The position numbers and the translations under genes were made by a program. From Heterohyrax brucei (Eukaryota; Chordata; Mammalia; Hyracoidea; Procaviidae): 64,000 nt of DNA. Within the stretch, counting starts at the first letter, position 1. Each line of letters begins with the position of its first letter. The notes beneath the pieces were generated by a model. That model was not told the DNA's origin. It ran no database searches and saw nothing but the letters and a program-made list of their open reading frames with translations. Positions 54,893 through 64,000 of the stretch are shown here, in pieces. The DNA lies in assembly GCA_028571685.1 (NCBI GenBank), contig CM053141.1:137854833-137918832 (forward strand), written 5' to 3'.

Positions 54893-56698
54893 CATGAGTG
54901 GGTGCCCACATCGACTTGGGACCAGAAGAACCAGATGGTGCCCGGACACCCCCAGTGATAGCCATGATGGAGCTCACTAAGTTGAGTCTCACTGGCAATA
55001 CAAGAATAAAAATAGGACTCTATGTCAGACCAATGCCTGATCTCCAAATCTATAAGATACTACAAATTATCAATAAAAAGAAGATAAATCATCCAATTAA
55101 GTGATGGGCAAAGGAGATGGACAGACATTTCACTAAAGAGGAGATCCAGGCAGCCAAAAAACACATGCAGACATGTTCACGATCTTTAGTTATTAAAGAA
55201 ATTCAAAGCAAGACGACAATGAGATACCATCTCACCCCAACAAGATTGGCCATGATCCAAAAAACACAAAACAACAAATGCTGGAGAGGCTGTGGAGAGA
55301 GTGGACCCCCCCTACACTGTTGGTGGGGTTGCAAAATGGTCCAGCCTCTTTGGAAAGTAATCTGGCGCTTCCTTAAAAAAATGGATATTGATATACCATT
55401 TGACCCAGTAATTCCACTACTTGGAATATATCCTACAGAATCAAGGCCTTTCACACCAACAGACACATGCACAAGAATGTTTATCGCAGCACAGTCCATG
55501 ATAGCAAAAAGATGGAATCAATCCAGATGCCCAACAACAGAAGAATGGATAGGTAAACTATGGCACATATACTCAATGGAGCAGTACGCAATGATAAAGA
55601 ATAACGATGATTCCAGGAAACATCTCCTAACCTGGTTTCAACTGGAAGACATTATGTTGAGTGAAAGTAGTCAGCAACAAAAGGACAAATATTGTAGAGA
55701 CCTCTACGATAAGATCTCAAAAACAGACTTGTGTATAGAAGAAAAGACTCTTTGATAGCTGCAAAGGAGGGGAGGGAGGGGAAGGAGGGGGAGGGTTTAG
55801 ATTAGATAGTTGCTAGAAATCTGGTTGGGAGAAACTGGTGATAGCACACATTAGAAACAAGAACAACATTAAGTGGACTTCAGCATAACTTGAGTATTCC
55901 TTCCATCTTAACCCAATGTTGCAGGGGCAGGGGACCATGCCCTTAGGCGAAATCGAGGCCAACTGGCACAACCAGTGTTTTGCTAGGAGGGCTCTCTGCA
56001 CCCCACATTGGTGAGTGGCATCTGGGGTCTTAAAAGCTGCCAAGCTGCCATCTGAGGACACAGCAAATGGTCCCAACTCAGCAGGAACAGATGGTCACCG
56101 AGGACCAAAACGACATGGGGTAAAGACAACCTAGAAGATAGAGAGACCAACATGAGTGGGTGCCTACACAGACTTGGGACCAGAAGAACCAGATGGTGGC
56201 CGGCCACCACCAGTGATAGCCGCGATGGAGCTCACTAAGTTGAGTCTCACTGGCAACACAAGAATAAAAAGAGGTGCATCCTGAGATCTCCACTAAAAGA
56301 CCTCAATTCAAGATCCAGCGGTTTCGGGGTCCCCCTGAGAGCATGGTCCCTGGCCCTGATGCTGCCCTTGCCCATAAATCATAATGAAGGTCCACTCTTT
56401 GGACATGAGTGGATTGGACTGACAACGCAGAGTGACCATATATTGGATGCACTTTATGGTTCTATACATCTATAGGATATCATCCTGCTGACCCCTGGCT
56501 GGAGGAAGGAGAGTGGGTGGAGAGGAGGGGAAAGGAGGCTGTTGGGGGGATGAGACATGTACAGAGCAGAGAGGAACAGTGTGCTGTCACTGGGCAGGGA
56601 GAGCAGTGGAAGTTGCATATAGGTGGGCATGTAAATTTACACGGGAATGTACATTTTCACTCAGTCATAATAAAAAAATAAAAATAAATCAGTAAAAA
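54893..56698 (+). mobile_element. 5'-truncated L1 with a copy of its 3' UTR segment at its 5' end
   Basis: The insert begins with about 120 bp of 3' untranslated sequence (54893-55013, CTTGGGACCAGAAGAACCAG ... GTTGAGTCTCACTGGCAA). It then jumps to ORF2 (CTCTATGTCAGACCAATGCC, 55018), continues through the ORF2 end at 55755 and the whole 3' region, where the same segment recurs at 56150-56270, to poly-A near 56698. Near-matching target duplications AATGGTAAGAA (54882-54892) and AATGGAAAGAA (56699-56709) bound the whole structure. It therefore appears to be one insertion event. Confidence 0.88.
55117..55755 (+). pseudogene. L1 ORF2 C-terminal domain, open for 212 codons
   Basis: This is the longest uninterrupted L1 ORF2 C-terminus in the window, ending at the natural stop (CIEEKTL). 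It has the complete cysteine motif C-x3-C-x7-H-x4-C (CWRGCGESGPPLHCWWGC), thought to aid RNA binding, and the preceding conserved block TMRYHLTPTRLAMIQK. A stop at 55102-55104 separates it from the upstream ORF2 text. It lacks the endonuclease and reverse transcriptase, so it is a dead fragment. Confidence 0.9.
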
Positions 56699-56709
56699 AA
56701 TGGAAAGAA

Positions 56710-57507
56710 TAATTTTATTGATATCCATGGCAATGTACAGTTAAGCACTCAGACTCATTTGAAACGACCATATAAAGAAGTTGAAGGGCAAAAATAGAGG
56801 CTTAGATCCATCCTCTCGATCCTTAACAATGCCAGAGAAGTCTCAGATGACCTCCAGCACTTTCCAGATAACTGTTCTAAAAAACTGGCAACCTCAGTAA
56901 GTTCTAGTACATATTAACCTTTTAGCCTTTCTGTGTGCAGCTGTTTTAAGATACTTAGATGCACTCTTGCACAGAGGATGCCATTCTCCATGACTTCCAC
57001 AGATGAAAAGACAATTATGTCAGTAAAACAAATGGCTCAGTTTTTCCTACTGCAGGCATTAAAAGTACCTATTGTCCAAGGATCAATGCCCCATCTCATC
57101 CTATCCCCTAAATAAAAATATCCAGTGGTATTTCTGTCTCTCTGAATTTTCCTAGCTTCCCTGGTGATTTTTCAGGTGATTTCTAATCCAGACTCTAGTA
57201 ATTTTCCCAAAGGCAGTATGTCCCTGGTTCACTGGATTCAAACACAGGTATGAGGTCCCATATCCTAGCAAAGATGGGCAAGGACAAAAGTCACTTAGAG
57301 GCAAACCTGGAAGTTATAAAGCACTCCCTTTCCCCATCTGAGGGCCCAGACAAACAGCTGTTTCCTGAAAGCCATTTCTTCTTCAGAGACAGAAGACCCT
57401 TAGCAGGGTTTTCGTCTCTTGGGGTCCAAGATGCTGTGATTGAGTAGCACTGGCATCTCTCTGGCAGATGTATGACTGAGACCACTGGAATACTTTTGGA
57501 ACAATAA
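56710..57507. other. unassigned sequence
   Basis: Short ORFs at 56933-57115 and 57250-57447 have no recognisable domain. I see no repeat that I can name. Confidence 0.4.
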
Positions 57508-57722
57508 GAGATAGTGTGGAGCTGGGGTTGGGAGCTCTGGTGCTGGACTGCTGGGCACAGCCACTTGTCAGCTGAGTAATCTTGACAGGGTCACCATTTC
57601 TCAACTAAAATGAGAAGAACTCAGTTCATGGGTTCTTTCTGAGTACTAAAGGACCACATACATTCAAAGTGCTTTAGAACAGTGGCTGGCACAAAGTAAC
57701 TCTTCAAGAAACATACTGAGTG
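57508..57722 (+). mobile_element. MIR SINE
   Basis: MIR order on the plus strand: GATAGTGTGGAGCTGGGG, CAGCCACTTGTCAGCTGAG, GGTCACCATTTCTCAAC, AAAGTGCTTTAGAACAGTGGC, TGGCACAAAGTAACTCTTC. This is a nearly complete ancient copy. Confidence 0.85.
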
Positions 57723-57737
57723 CAAGGATTGTCAGCT

Positions 57738-58000
57738 GCTGCTAGGTGCTTAGACACCATCTAGTCAGTTGGACACACAATAATCTTGTGTAGAACAGAA
57801 CGTAATGTTACCCACTCCTGGGCCATCCTCACAATTGTTGCTGTATTTGAGCCCATTGTTGTAGCCATTGAAACAATCCGTCTCACTGACCCTCTGCTTT
57901 GCCAAACTGCCACATCTTTCTCCCAAAAAAACAGCTGGTAGGTCTAAACAGCCAACCTTTTGGTCAGCAGATGAGCTTAAGCACTGCACCACCAGCACTC
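57738..58000 (-). mobile_element. SINE head joined to an RTE 3' end
   Basis: On the minus strand an AfroSINE-like head (GGGAGTGCTGGTGGTGCAG, then GGTTGGCTGTTTAGACC) at 58000-57915 is followed by RTE 3' coding text: CAAAGCAGAGGGTCAGTGAG, ACAACAATGGGCTCAAATAC, ATTGTGAGGATGGCCCAGG. It ends with the shared tail (AGATGGTGTCTAAGCAC). It carries far more RTE sequence than the ordinary SINE copies. Confidence 0.8.
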
Positions 58001-58184
58001 CCTTAAGTATGACAAACTATCATAAATTTCTTTGTGATTCTTAGAAGTCCAGTGGCCATGCCACGGGACAAGCTGTCTGACCCACAGCGATATTCTATGG
58101 GACCAATGATAGGAGATCTTTTGGGGTAGGTGGTACATTCTTCATCATCTGGGTCTCATTTACAATAGGCTGCAGGTATATGGG

Positions 58185-58385
58185 TGTTACCAGCTGCTGT
58201 CCAGCTGATTCCAACTCATGGCAATCCTACATGAGTCAGAGTAGAACTATGCTCCATAGGGTTTTCAGTGGCTGATTTTTCTGAAGCAGACTACCAGGCC
58301 TTTCTTCTGAGGTACCCCTGGGAGGACCTGAATTCCCAATCCAGCAGTCTAGAGTGCTAACCATTTGTATCACCCCAGTCTACTG
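58185..58385 (-). mobile_element. AfroSINE-like element, long form
   Basis: Reverse copy showing the long form intact: GCTGTCCAGCTGATTCCAAC, GAACTATGCTCCATAGGG, CAGACTACCAGGCCTTTCTTC, TGAGGTACCCCTGGGAGG and GTGCTAACCATTTGTATCACC. It is useful as a reference for the split copy at 16818-17342. Confidence 0.9.
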
Positions 58386-59647
58386 TCTAGGTACTGGGAG
58401 TAAAGTTATTCCCCTGAACTGACCAGGGATAATACAACAGCCTGTGGATTTCCTCTTGATTAACTTCCTAATTCTGTCCTAGATATGTTTCCAGAAAGAG
58501 GAACTTTCCCCATTCCTCTATTAGTGGCTGCCACTGTCTCTCTGCTTCCATCATGCAGTCAAACAGAGAACAAGCATCTATGAGGCTGATGCCACGTTCA
58601 CATTGTTGAGGTACTTGCTGAACACGTCTAGCTCCTAATTATTTAGTTGCCATGTTTGGCTCAGTTGAGTCCAGGCTCTCAAGGCACTTGCCTAGAATGT
58701 TCACAAGGGAAAAATCATGGCTGAGTCTTAAGTGCAGAAGTACAGTGCATTCTTTTCAACTGTTCTCCTTCCTGTCATCGTCAGTGGATCGCTGGTACAT
58801 GTCTGTGCTCTATTAAGGCAGCATCCAAGGCTCTGTTCTTTGAGAACCCACAGGACTACACACTGCAGAGCTTCTTGACATGGGCATTATGCTCTTTGAC
58901 TTCTTGAGATCCTTTCTGAGACCTGCAGTCCACAGTCTCTTGCTGTTGACTCTCCTTTGCTCCAGCAGTCAACCCTCTTGAGCAGGGAAACTTTGAAACG
59001 GCTCAATCTCAGCTAACTTCTACAACATCTATTTGGCCCACAGACAACTCACAGCATCCTTGCCACATCAAACGGTGAACCACAAGTGGCTCTATTCCTG
59101 CTCTCTTTACCCATACTACAGTGGAGAGATGCAGCAGCCAACTCTACTCCAGTTAGAATTCTCCGAGCAAGAGGCAGAGAGCAGCTTCCAGCTCTAGGGG
59201 ACCTAAGTGAAGTTCATGAGAGAACCCACTACAGTGTAGCCTCGAGTCCCTCTCACAGAGCCACCAGTTTCTCCAGTTCATCAAGTACCCAGCGGAAAGT
59301 GTGACATCAATCTCATCTTCTTCAGATGCGCCCAATTCCGATGAATGATATTCTGGGAACCCAACTATTCCTTACTTTGGAGGGGTGCGGTAAGAAGGAA
59401 CTGCCACAGCATCCCGATCAAGTCAACTCAGGAGGCGAATAGATTGTCTCCCTTAGTGAACTTGGATTTCCACTTACAGAGGCTGGATGGGCAGTGAAGT
59501 CCAAGTCGCTTCTTAATAAGGACTGGAGGGCTTGAGGCTCTGGCTATTCTTGCACTATCTGTAAAATACGAGGACACTCAGTGCCAGTTGTCCTCCACTT
59601 TAGGTTTTTCAATCAAAAGTATGAGACCACAGAAATGCCCCATTGAA
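58386..59647. other. unassigned stretch with coding-like texture
   Basis: From about 58780 to 59470 the composition is balanced and protein-like text appears in shifting plus frames, for example QFLQFIKYPAESVTSISSSS followed by DAPNSDE and a stop, or PTIPYFGGVR. The frames do not join without frameshifts and I cannot name a parent. A decayed processed pseudogene or unrecognised retroelement interior is plausible. Confidence 0.3.
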
Positions 59648-59853
59648 TATCCTGTACATCTGGTGTAGCACAGTTTTTAAGCATCCAGCAGCTAACCAAA
59701 TGGTCTGCAGTTCGAACTGACCAGCAACTCCACAGGAGAAAAGATCTGGCAGTCTGTTCCCATAAAGATTACAGCCTAGGAAACCACCTGGCACAGTTCT
59801 ATTTTGTCTCATGGGGTCACTACTAGGCGGAATCAGCTTGACAGCACACAGCA
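59648..59853 (+). mobile_element. AfroSINE-like element, long form
   Basis: Plus copy: CCAGCAGCTAACCAAATGG, B-box TCTGCAGTTCGAACTGACC, module AAAGATCTGGCAGTCTG then CCATAAAGATTACAGCC, and tail GCGGAATCAGCTTGACAGC. Confidence 0.9.
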
Positions 59854-60273
59854 TCTGTACCTGCTTCGCCCTAGCGATTTCTTTGTCTCAGAATGCCTGA
59901 GAAGACTCCAGGTTACCTGCAAGATGTCAGCAAAGTCATACTCAATGAAAGAAAAACCCTGAAGCATCTCTTCTGGAGTAGCTTTGAGAGTTAAAAAAGA
60001 CCATCAGTCAAATACAACCAAGGGCAAGTTGTCTTGACTCAAAACTTCCCAGAAAGAGTAAATAAGAAAATTCACTCAATTCATTTTGGCAGTAAGCAGA
60101 CAGTTTTAAGTTTATTTCCCTTCTTGTCCTACAGAATAATGTTTTTTAAAAGATAAATGAAAGGAATAGGACAGGTACTAATTCAGTTATTGAGATTGTT
60201 TTGTCCAAAAAACAGTGCCATGTTCACATCAGACATTTTTTCAAAAGATGAAGAAAAGTAGAATAAGTATGCC
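59854..60273. other. unassigned sequence
   Basis: I see no gene or repeat that I can name. Confidence 0.4.
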
Positions 60274-60470
60274 CAAAATCAAAGCCACTGCCATCAGCTT
60301 GATTCTGACTCACAGTGACCACACAGGGTTTCCAAGGCTGCACATCTCTACGGAAACAGACTGCCACACTTGCCACACTTCTTTCCCCTTTGGCGCAGCT
60401 GTGGTCTCAAACCACCGAACTCTCAGCAGTCCATCACCTGAGCCACTGTGCCACCAGGTGTCCTTAAAAT
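60274..60470 (-). mobile_element. AfroSINE-like element, long form
   Basis: Reverse copy: ACTGCCATCAGCTTGATTCTG, GTTTCCAAGGCTGCACATC, module CGGAAACAGACTGCCAC and head side GAGCCACTGTGCCACCAGG. CTTGCCACA is tandemly repeated in the module. Confidence 0.9.
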
Positions 60471-61659
60471 AAACATAGACAACTGTGATCAATTGTCAGT
60501 GTCCTTGAAGGCTACAGGGTACTAAGTAGCAGCCAGCAGGGCTTTGTAAAAAGCCAGTCCAGTCAGAAAGCAAACATTCTCTTCTCTCACAGCGACAGAC
60601 CAAGGACAGATGATGGATCTGCTCTTGACTTTGGACAGGATTTTTTATTATGTTGTACACAAGGTAATAAGGTAGTAATCCAGGCTGCCTTCCCTCTTAG
60701 GGCTTAAAATATGCCGAAGCTTATGTAATATAATAAAAATTGATTATCAACCATTATTATAGAAAATACAGTGTCATATGTCTGAAATCCGGGGTTTATG
60801 CATTTAATTATGTCTTACCCCAGATATACTGACAGCTCTCAGTTCTGCTGATAATTAAAAGAAATCATAAATCTTTTATATTTATAGCACAATTACAGTT
60901 ACCACTTTTACCTCTTAAAATTGCCACCCACACATTACCTTTTTATCTAGCCATTTAAGTACAGATAATGATCCCTTATCAATCAAGCCCACAACCTGGA
61001 GATTTCTATCTCATGTTCCCTTGGACCCTTGCAAAAACAATATAGAACGCCTGCAGTGTAAAATTAGGCCTAAACTTAATTATCCCGCAGCCTATTTCCT
61101 GAGTTTAATTAACTTTTCTGAGTGGTTTCCACTGCAGTAAGGACTAGGCCTATTTTGTATTATTTAGTATCATAATTTCTCTTCTCTCTCAGTTCCAAGG
61201 ACACCACAAGCTCCCTCCAGTCCTAACTGCCATGGCGAATGCAGAGATAGGAGAACTGAAAACAGCTATAACAAAAATTAAACAGGTGCCTGCTGTGCAC
61301 ACTAATCCAGGGACCAAAACCTATGAGAGTGCTATCTGTAATTCCTCTAGTCTCTAAATGGATGGACTTTAAATATTTAATTATCTTGTTAAGTAAATTC
61401 AGATTACGGATTCAAATCTCTGTCATCACGAATCATCAGGCTGTTTTAGACGAGTATAAGCTGAGCAAAAACCCACAGGCTTTTATAAGACAAAATACAA
61501 CAAATAGTTTATAATACAAAGTACCCTGTTTCTCCAAACTTATGTACACAGCTACTGTGAACTCAGTAGCCTTCTTTTCTATACTTACGTACTTAGTTTC
61601 CATGACATGGCAAACTATTCTACCTTCAGAAATTATCTGAATTAAGAGGCTGACAAAGA
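60471..61659. other. unique stretch, ~1.2 kb, no repeats
   Basis: No repeat or coding exon was recognised. The central part (60600-61260) is treated separately as a candidate conserved element. Short ORFs at 61323-61514 and 61436-61705 have no recognisable domain. Confidence 0.45.
60600..61260. promoter_or_regulatory. candidate conserved non-coding / enhancer-like element
   Basis: The block is free of repeats and has many homeodomain, POU, GATA and PBX-type cores: TTATGCATTTAATTATG (60796), GCTGATAATTAAAAG (60848), AGATAATGATCCC (60964), CTTATCAATCAAGCCC (60976), AACTTAATTATCCCG (61073). It has several near-palindromes and little low-complexity drift. The call rests on texture only; no alignment was possible. 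Confidence 0.35.
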
Positions 61660-61664
61660 CAGGG

Positions 61665-62192
61665 TGCTTAGTCAGCCAGTGCTGCTCTGACAGAAATACA
61701 GCCAAGTAGACGGCTTTAACAAAGGAAAGTTTATTCTTACACAGTCCGGTAGGTTACAAGTGCAATTCAGGGTGTCCGCTCCAGGAGAAGGCTTTCCTCC
61801 TTGTTAGCTCGGGAGGAAAGTCCATGTTACATCAGTCTTTGTCCAGGGAGTATGTTGGCACAGGAACCTCAGGTCTGAAGGACGCGCTCTTCTCCCGGTG
61901 CTGCTTGCTTGATGGTGTGAGGTTGCCAACTCTCTGCTTCTCTTTCCTTTCATCTCTTGTAGGATGAAATGGTTAAGGGTGGGGCAAGCCACACTCAAGG
62001 GAAACTCCCTTTACAGCGGAGCAGGGAGGTGATGCTATGAAGGGATTTACAGTGCCACACTAATCCTTTAACTTAACATACATCTTAGAAAAACCACAAA
62101 GTGGAGGACAGTCACAAGATATTGGGAATCATGGCCCAGCCACATAGCTACACCTTTTTAGGGGAGTGTGGGACACAATTCAATCCACAACA
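61665..62192 (-). mobile_element. solo LTR, ERVL-MaLR-like, with intact target duplication
   Basis: On the minus strand it starts TGTTGTGGATTGAATTGTGTC and carries GGGCCATGATTCCCAATA and GGTTCCTGTGCCAAC. A polyadenylation signal (AATAAACTTTCC, at about 61735) precedes the end GCACTGGCTGACTAAGCA. A perfect 5-bp duplication, CAGGG, flanks it (61660-61664 and 62193-62197). This is the longest (528 bp) and clearest member of the family here. Confidence 0.93.
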
Positions 62193-62529
62193 CAGGGTAA
62201 GCTCCATTTGTTGAATGCAGGCTAGGGTAAATGCCCCATTGTGGAGATGTGATGATTCAGCTAGATAACTAAGGAGCTCCCTCATCCTTCCTCTTCCTCC
62301 GTATAAAATGTTTTCAAATCTGACACACACTTCTCCATGGATGCACCTTGAAAATATTATGCTGAGTGAAATTCATCTGAACAGATATTGCACGACCCTC
62401 CTGACACAAAATATCTAGAATAGACAAATGCATAGATAACCAATCTCATTAGTATTTATGGGGCTGGGACGTAGAAAGGGAGTGGACAATGGGGAGTAAT
62501 TGTTTAAGGAGTACTGAACTTCTGTTTAG

Positions 62530-62772
62530 AAGTCCCTGGGTGGTGCAAACAATTAGATACACAGCTACTAACTGAAAGGTTAGCAGTTGGAAAGGTTAGC
62601 AGTTGGAACTCACGCAGAGGTGCCGCAGAAGAAAGCTCGGTTTATCTGTTTTCGAAAGGTTACAGCCATGAGAATCCTACAGAACACAGTTTATCTGCAA
62701 CATGTGGGGTCACCACAAGTTGGAATTGACTCAACTCAGTGGCACCTCGCTTGGTTTTGGGGATTTGAGGGG
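62530..62772 (+). mobile_element. AfroSINE-like long form in L1M, with target duplication
   Basis: Plus copy: AAGTCCCTGGGTGGTGCAAAC, a doubled B-box region, GTTTTCGAAAGGTTACAGCC and tail GAATTGACTCAACTCAGTGG followed by CACCTCGCTTGG. A perfect duplication, TTCTGTTTAG, flanks it (62520-62529 and 62773-62782). Confidence 0.93.
62574..62605 (+). repeat. 16-bp tandem duplication in the SINE B-box region
   Basis: GAAAGGTTAGCAGTTG occurs twice in direct succession (62574-62589 and 62590-62605), perfectly identical. It duplicates the polymerase III B-box neighbourhood. Confidence 0.9.
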
Positions 62773-62950
62773 TTCTGTTTAGGGTGGTGGCAATCTGGAA
62801 ATAGGAAGTGGTGGTTAGCAGTTTGGCAACATGGGAACCATAACTAACATCACTGAATTGTACATGTAAGTTACTGAAAGAGCAAATGTTTTGTTACATA
62901 TATTTCACCATAACAGTCATAATGATAATCAATTTCTAATTTTTATGTCC

Positions 62951-63273
62951 ATCTTCCTGAACGGAATGCTTCATTTACTTGGTTTTTATTTAATCTTATA
63001 ATTTTTTTTTTTAATTCAAAACCATTAAAAACAAGCCTTAGGAACAGAAAACAGTTTGTCCCAGGAAAAGCTGTAGAGTGACTTTTAACATGCCAAAAGG
63101 TTTTGTAAATGGCTGAGAGGGCATGTGAACCAGAAAACAGACTTCAAAGAGGAGAGGCCTTCTGTTGAACCAGGTAAGAACTAAAAAATCTGAAAGAAAG
63201 GCTGTGAAGATTTGAATGCTGTTTGTAACAGAACCTACGTGAATAAGCTAAAAAGAAGATGGAAGGAGGAAGA
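62951..63273. other. unassigned AT-rich sequence
   Basis: A poly-T run lies at 63001-63012. Nothing else is recognised. Confidence 0.4.
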
Positions 63274-63428
63274 ACCAAAGCCACTGCCTTCAAGTAGAAC
63301 TCATGGTGGCCCTATAGGACAGAGTAGAACTGCCCCATAGAGTTTCCAAGGAACACCTGGTGGATCCGAACTACAATCTTTTGGTTAGCAGACGTAGCAC
63401 CTAACCACTATACCACCAGGGTTTCCGA
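63274..63428 (-). mobile_element. AfroSINE-like element with intact target duplication
   Basis: Well-kept reverse copy from ACCAAAGCCACTGCCTTC through CCCTATAGGACAGAGTAG to TATACCACCAGGGTTTCC. An 11-bp duplication, AAGGAGGAAGA, flanks it at 63263-63273 and 63429-63439. Confidence 0.95.
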
Positions 63429-63713
63429 AAGGAGGAAGATATCCAGGATAGTCTGATGTAAAATCTGAGAAAGAGGACCACACCCTTCAGTACAATCTAT
63501 GACAAAGACCCTAAGAACTACCGTGGTTATCATTCTGGCAGGGTTTCATAGGCCAGAAGGAATTTTCACTGCACATTCATCTTCTTGCTGTTTTCATTCC
63601 AAATTCTTAAATCCACCTTGCCCAAAGACGCAACCCTGAAGAGTTTGTCCAATAACTGTTTTCACTCTTCAGAAATAAAACTCTTCTGATTAGGACAGCC
63701 TATGCTTTTTTAG

Positions 63714-63943
63714 TGAGCCCTGAAGGCACACTAGTTAAGCACTTGACTAGTAAACAAAAAGTCAGCGACTTGGGACCCACCAGGTACTCCAAAGGAGAAA
63801 CACGTAGCAGTCTGTTGCCATAAAGCTCATAGACTTGGAAACCCTATGGGGCAACTCTACTCTGTTTGAGGGGTCACTATGAGCTGAAGTCAACTGGATG
63901 ACAATGGATTTGGTTTGGGTTTTGGCTTTTTTTTTTTTTTAAT
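63714..63943 (+). mobile_element. AfroSINE-like element, long form
   Basis: Plus copy: CACACTAGTTAAGCACTTG, module GAAACACGTAGCAGTCTG then CCATAAAGCTCATAGAC, GGAAACCCTATGGGGCAAC and tail GTCAACTGGATGACAATGG, with GGTTTGGGTTTTGG and poly-T. Confidence 0.93.
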
Positions 63944-64000
63944 TCACAGCCTTGGCCATCACAGGCCTTTATAGTCCAAGTACTAGTCTTTATTTTATAT

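Larger units (their letters stand above)
62335..62950 (+). mobile_element. old L1M 3' end, interrupted by a SINE
   Basis: Plus-strand L1M 3' text: TGGATGCACCTTGAAAATATT then ATGCTGAGTGAAATTC, TCTAGAATAGACAAATGCATAG, ATCACTGAATTGTACATG and the end TATATTTCACCATAAC. It reads through when the SINE at 62530-62772 is removed. Confidence 0.78.

Noticed and set aside
1..64000. CRISPR arrays, operons, bacterial promoters or ribosome-binding sites
   Set aside because: The repeat content, splice donor and CpG depletion are those of a mammalian nuclear genome. No regularly spaced direct repeats were seen.

Overview
This window reads as nuclear DNA of an afrotherian mammal, most likely an elephant (Loxodonta or another proboscidean). 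The main evidence is about 45 copies of a tRNA-headed SINE whose tail resembles an RTE retrotransposon. It comes with a second SINE whose head resembles tRNA-Gly, remnants of the matching RTE element, and L1 copies with a shared long 3' untranslated region. This combination matches what I know of afrotherian (paenungulate) genomes. The species call is inference; hyrax or sirenian cannot be excluded by eye.

No intact protein-coding host gene was found. Nearly all open reading frames are retrotransposon remnants, their antisense shadows, or chance frames. The one strong host-gene signal is a CpG-rich block at about 42.37-42.78 kb. It looks like a promoter and first exon on the minus strand: a CCAAT box upstream, about 30 CpGs in roughly 350 bp, and a good splice donor (AAG|GTAAGA) at 42315/42314. 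The gene could not be named.

Layout. 0.6-9.2 kb: an old, near full-length minus-strand L1 (1.8-7.8 kb), SINEs, and two short plus-strand L1 insertions. 9.8-10.2 kb: a probable ERV1-type LTR. 10.8-12.1 kb: an old L1M interrupted by a mariner-derived fold-back element. 12-20 kb: mostly unique AT-rich DNA with possible conserved non-coding elements, a MaLR-like LTR and SINEs. 20.2-27.3 kb: a full-length minus-strand L1 with decayed ORF1 and ORF2. 27.3-41.2 kb: unique DNA packed with SINEs, MIR, hAT and L1M fragments, and a MaLR-like LTR. 41.2-43.4 kb: RTE reverse-transcriptase fragment, SINEs and the CpG island. 43.4-49.6 kb: unique DNA, L1M, a SINE cluster and a second mariner fold-back element. 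49.7-56.7 kb: SINEs, an MLT1-like LTR and two 5'-truncated plus-strand L1s, one split by an LTR and one with a misplaced copy of its own 3' untranslated segment. 56.7-64 kb: MIR, an RTE/SINE chimera, SINEs, a MaLR-like LTR, L1M, and a repeat-free, homeodomain-motif-rich stretch at about 60.6-61.3 kb.

I found no previously undescribed enzymatic or defence-type system. The observations most worth a second look are the mariner fold-back family with a shared internal junction, the RTE parent fragments beside RTE-tailed SINEs, the L1 with a transposed 3' segment inside target-site duplications, the LTR that post-dates an L1, and the unnamed minus-strand CpG-island exon.
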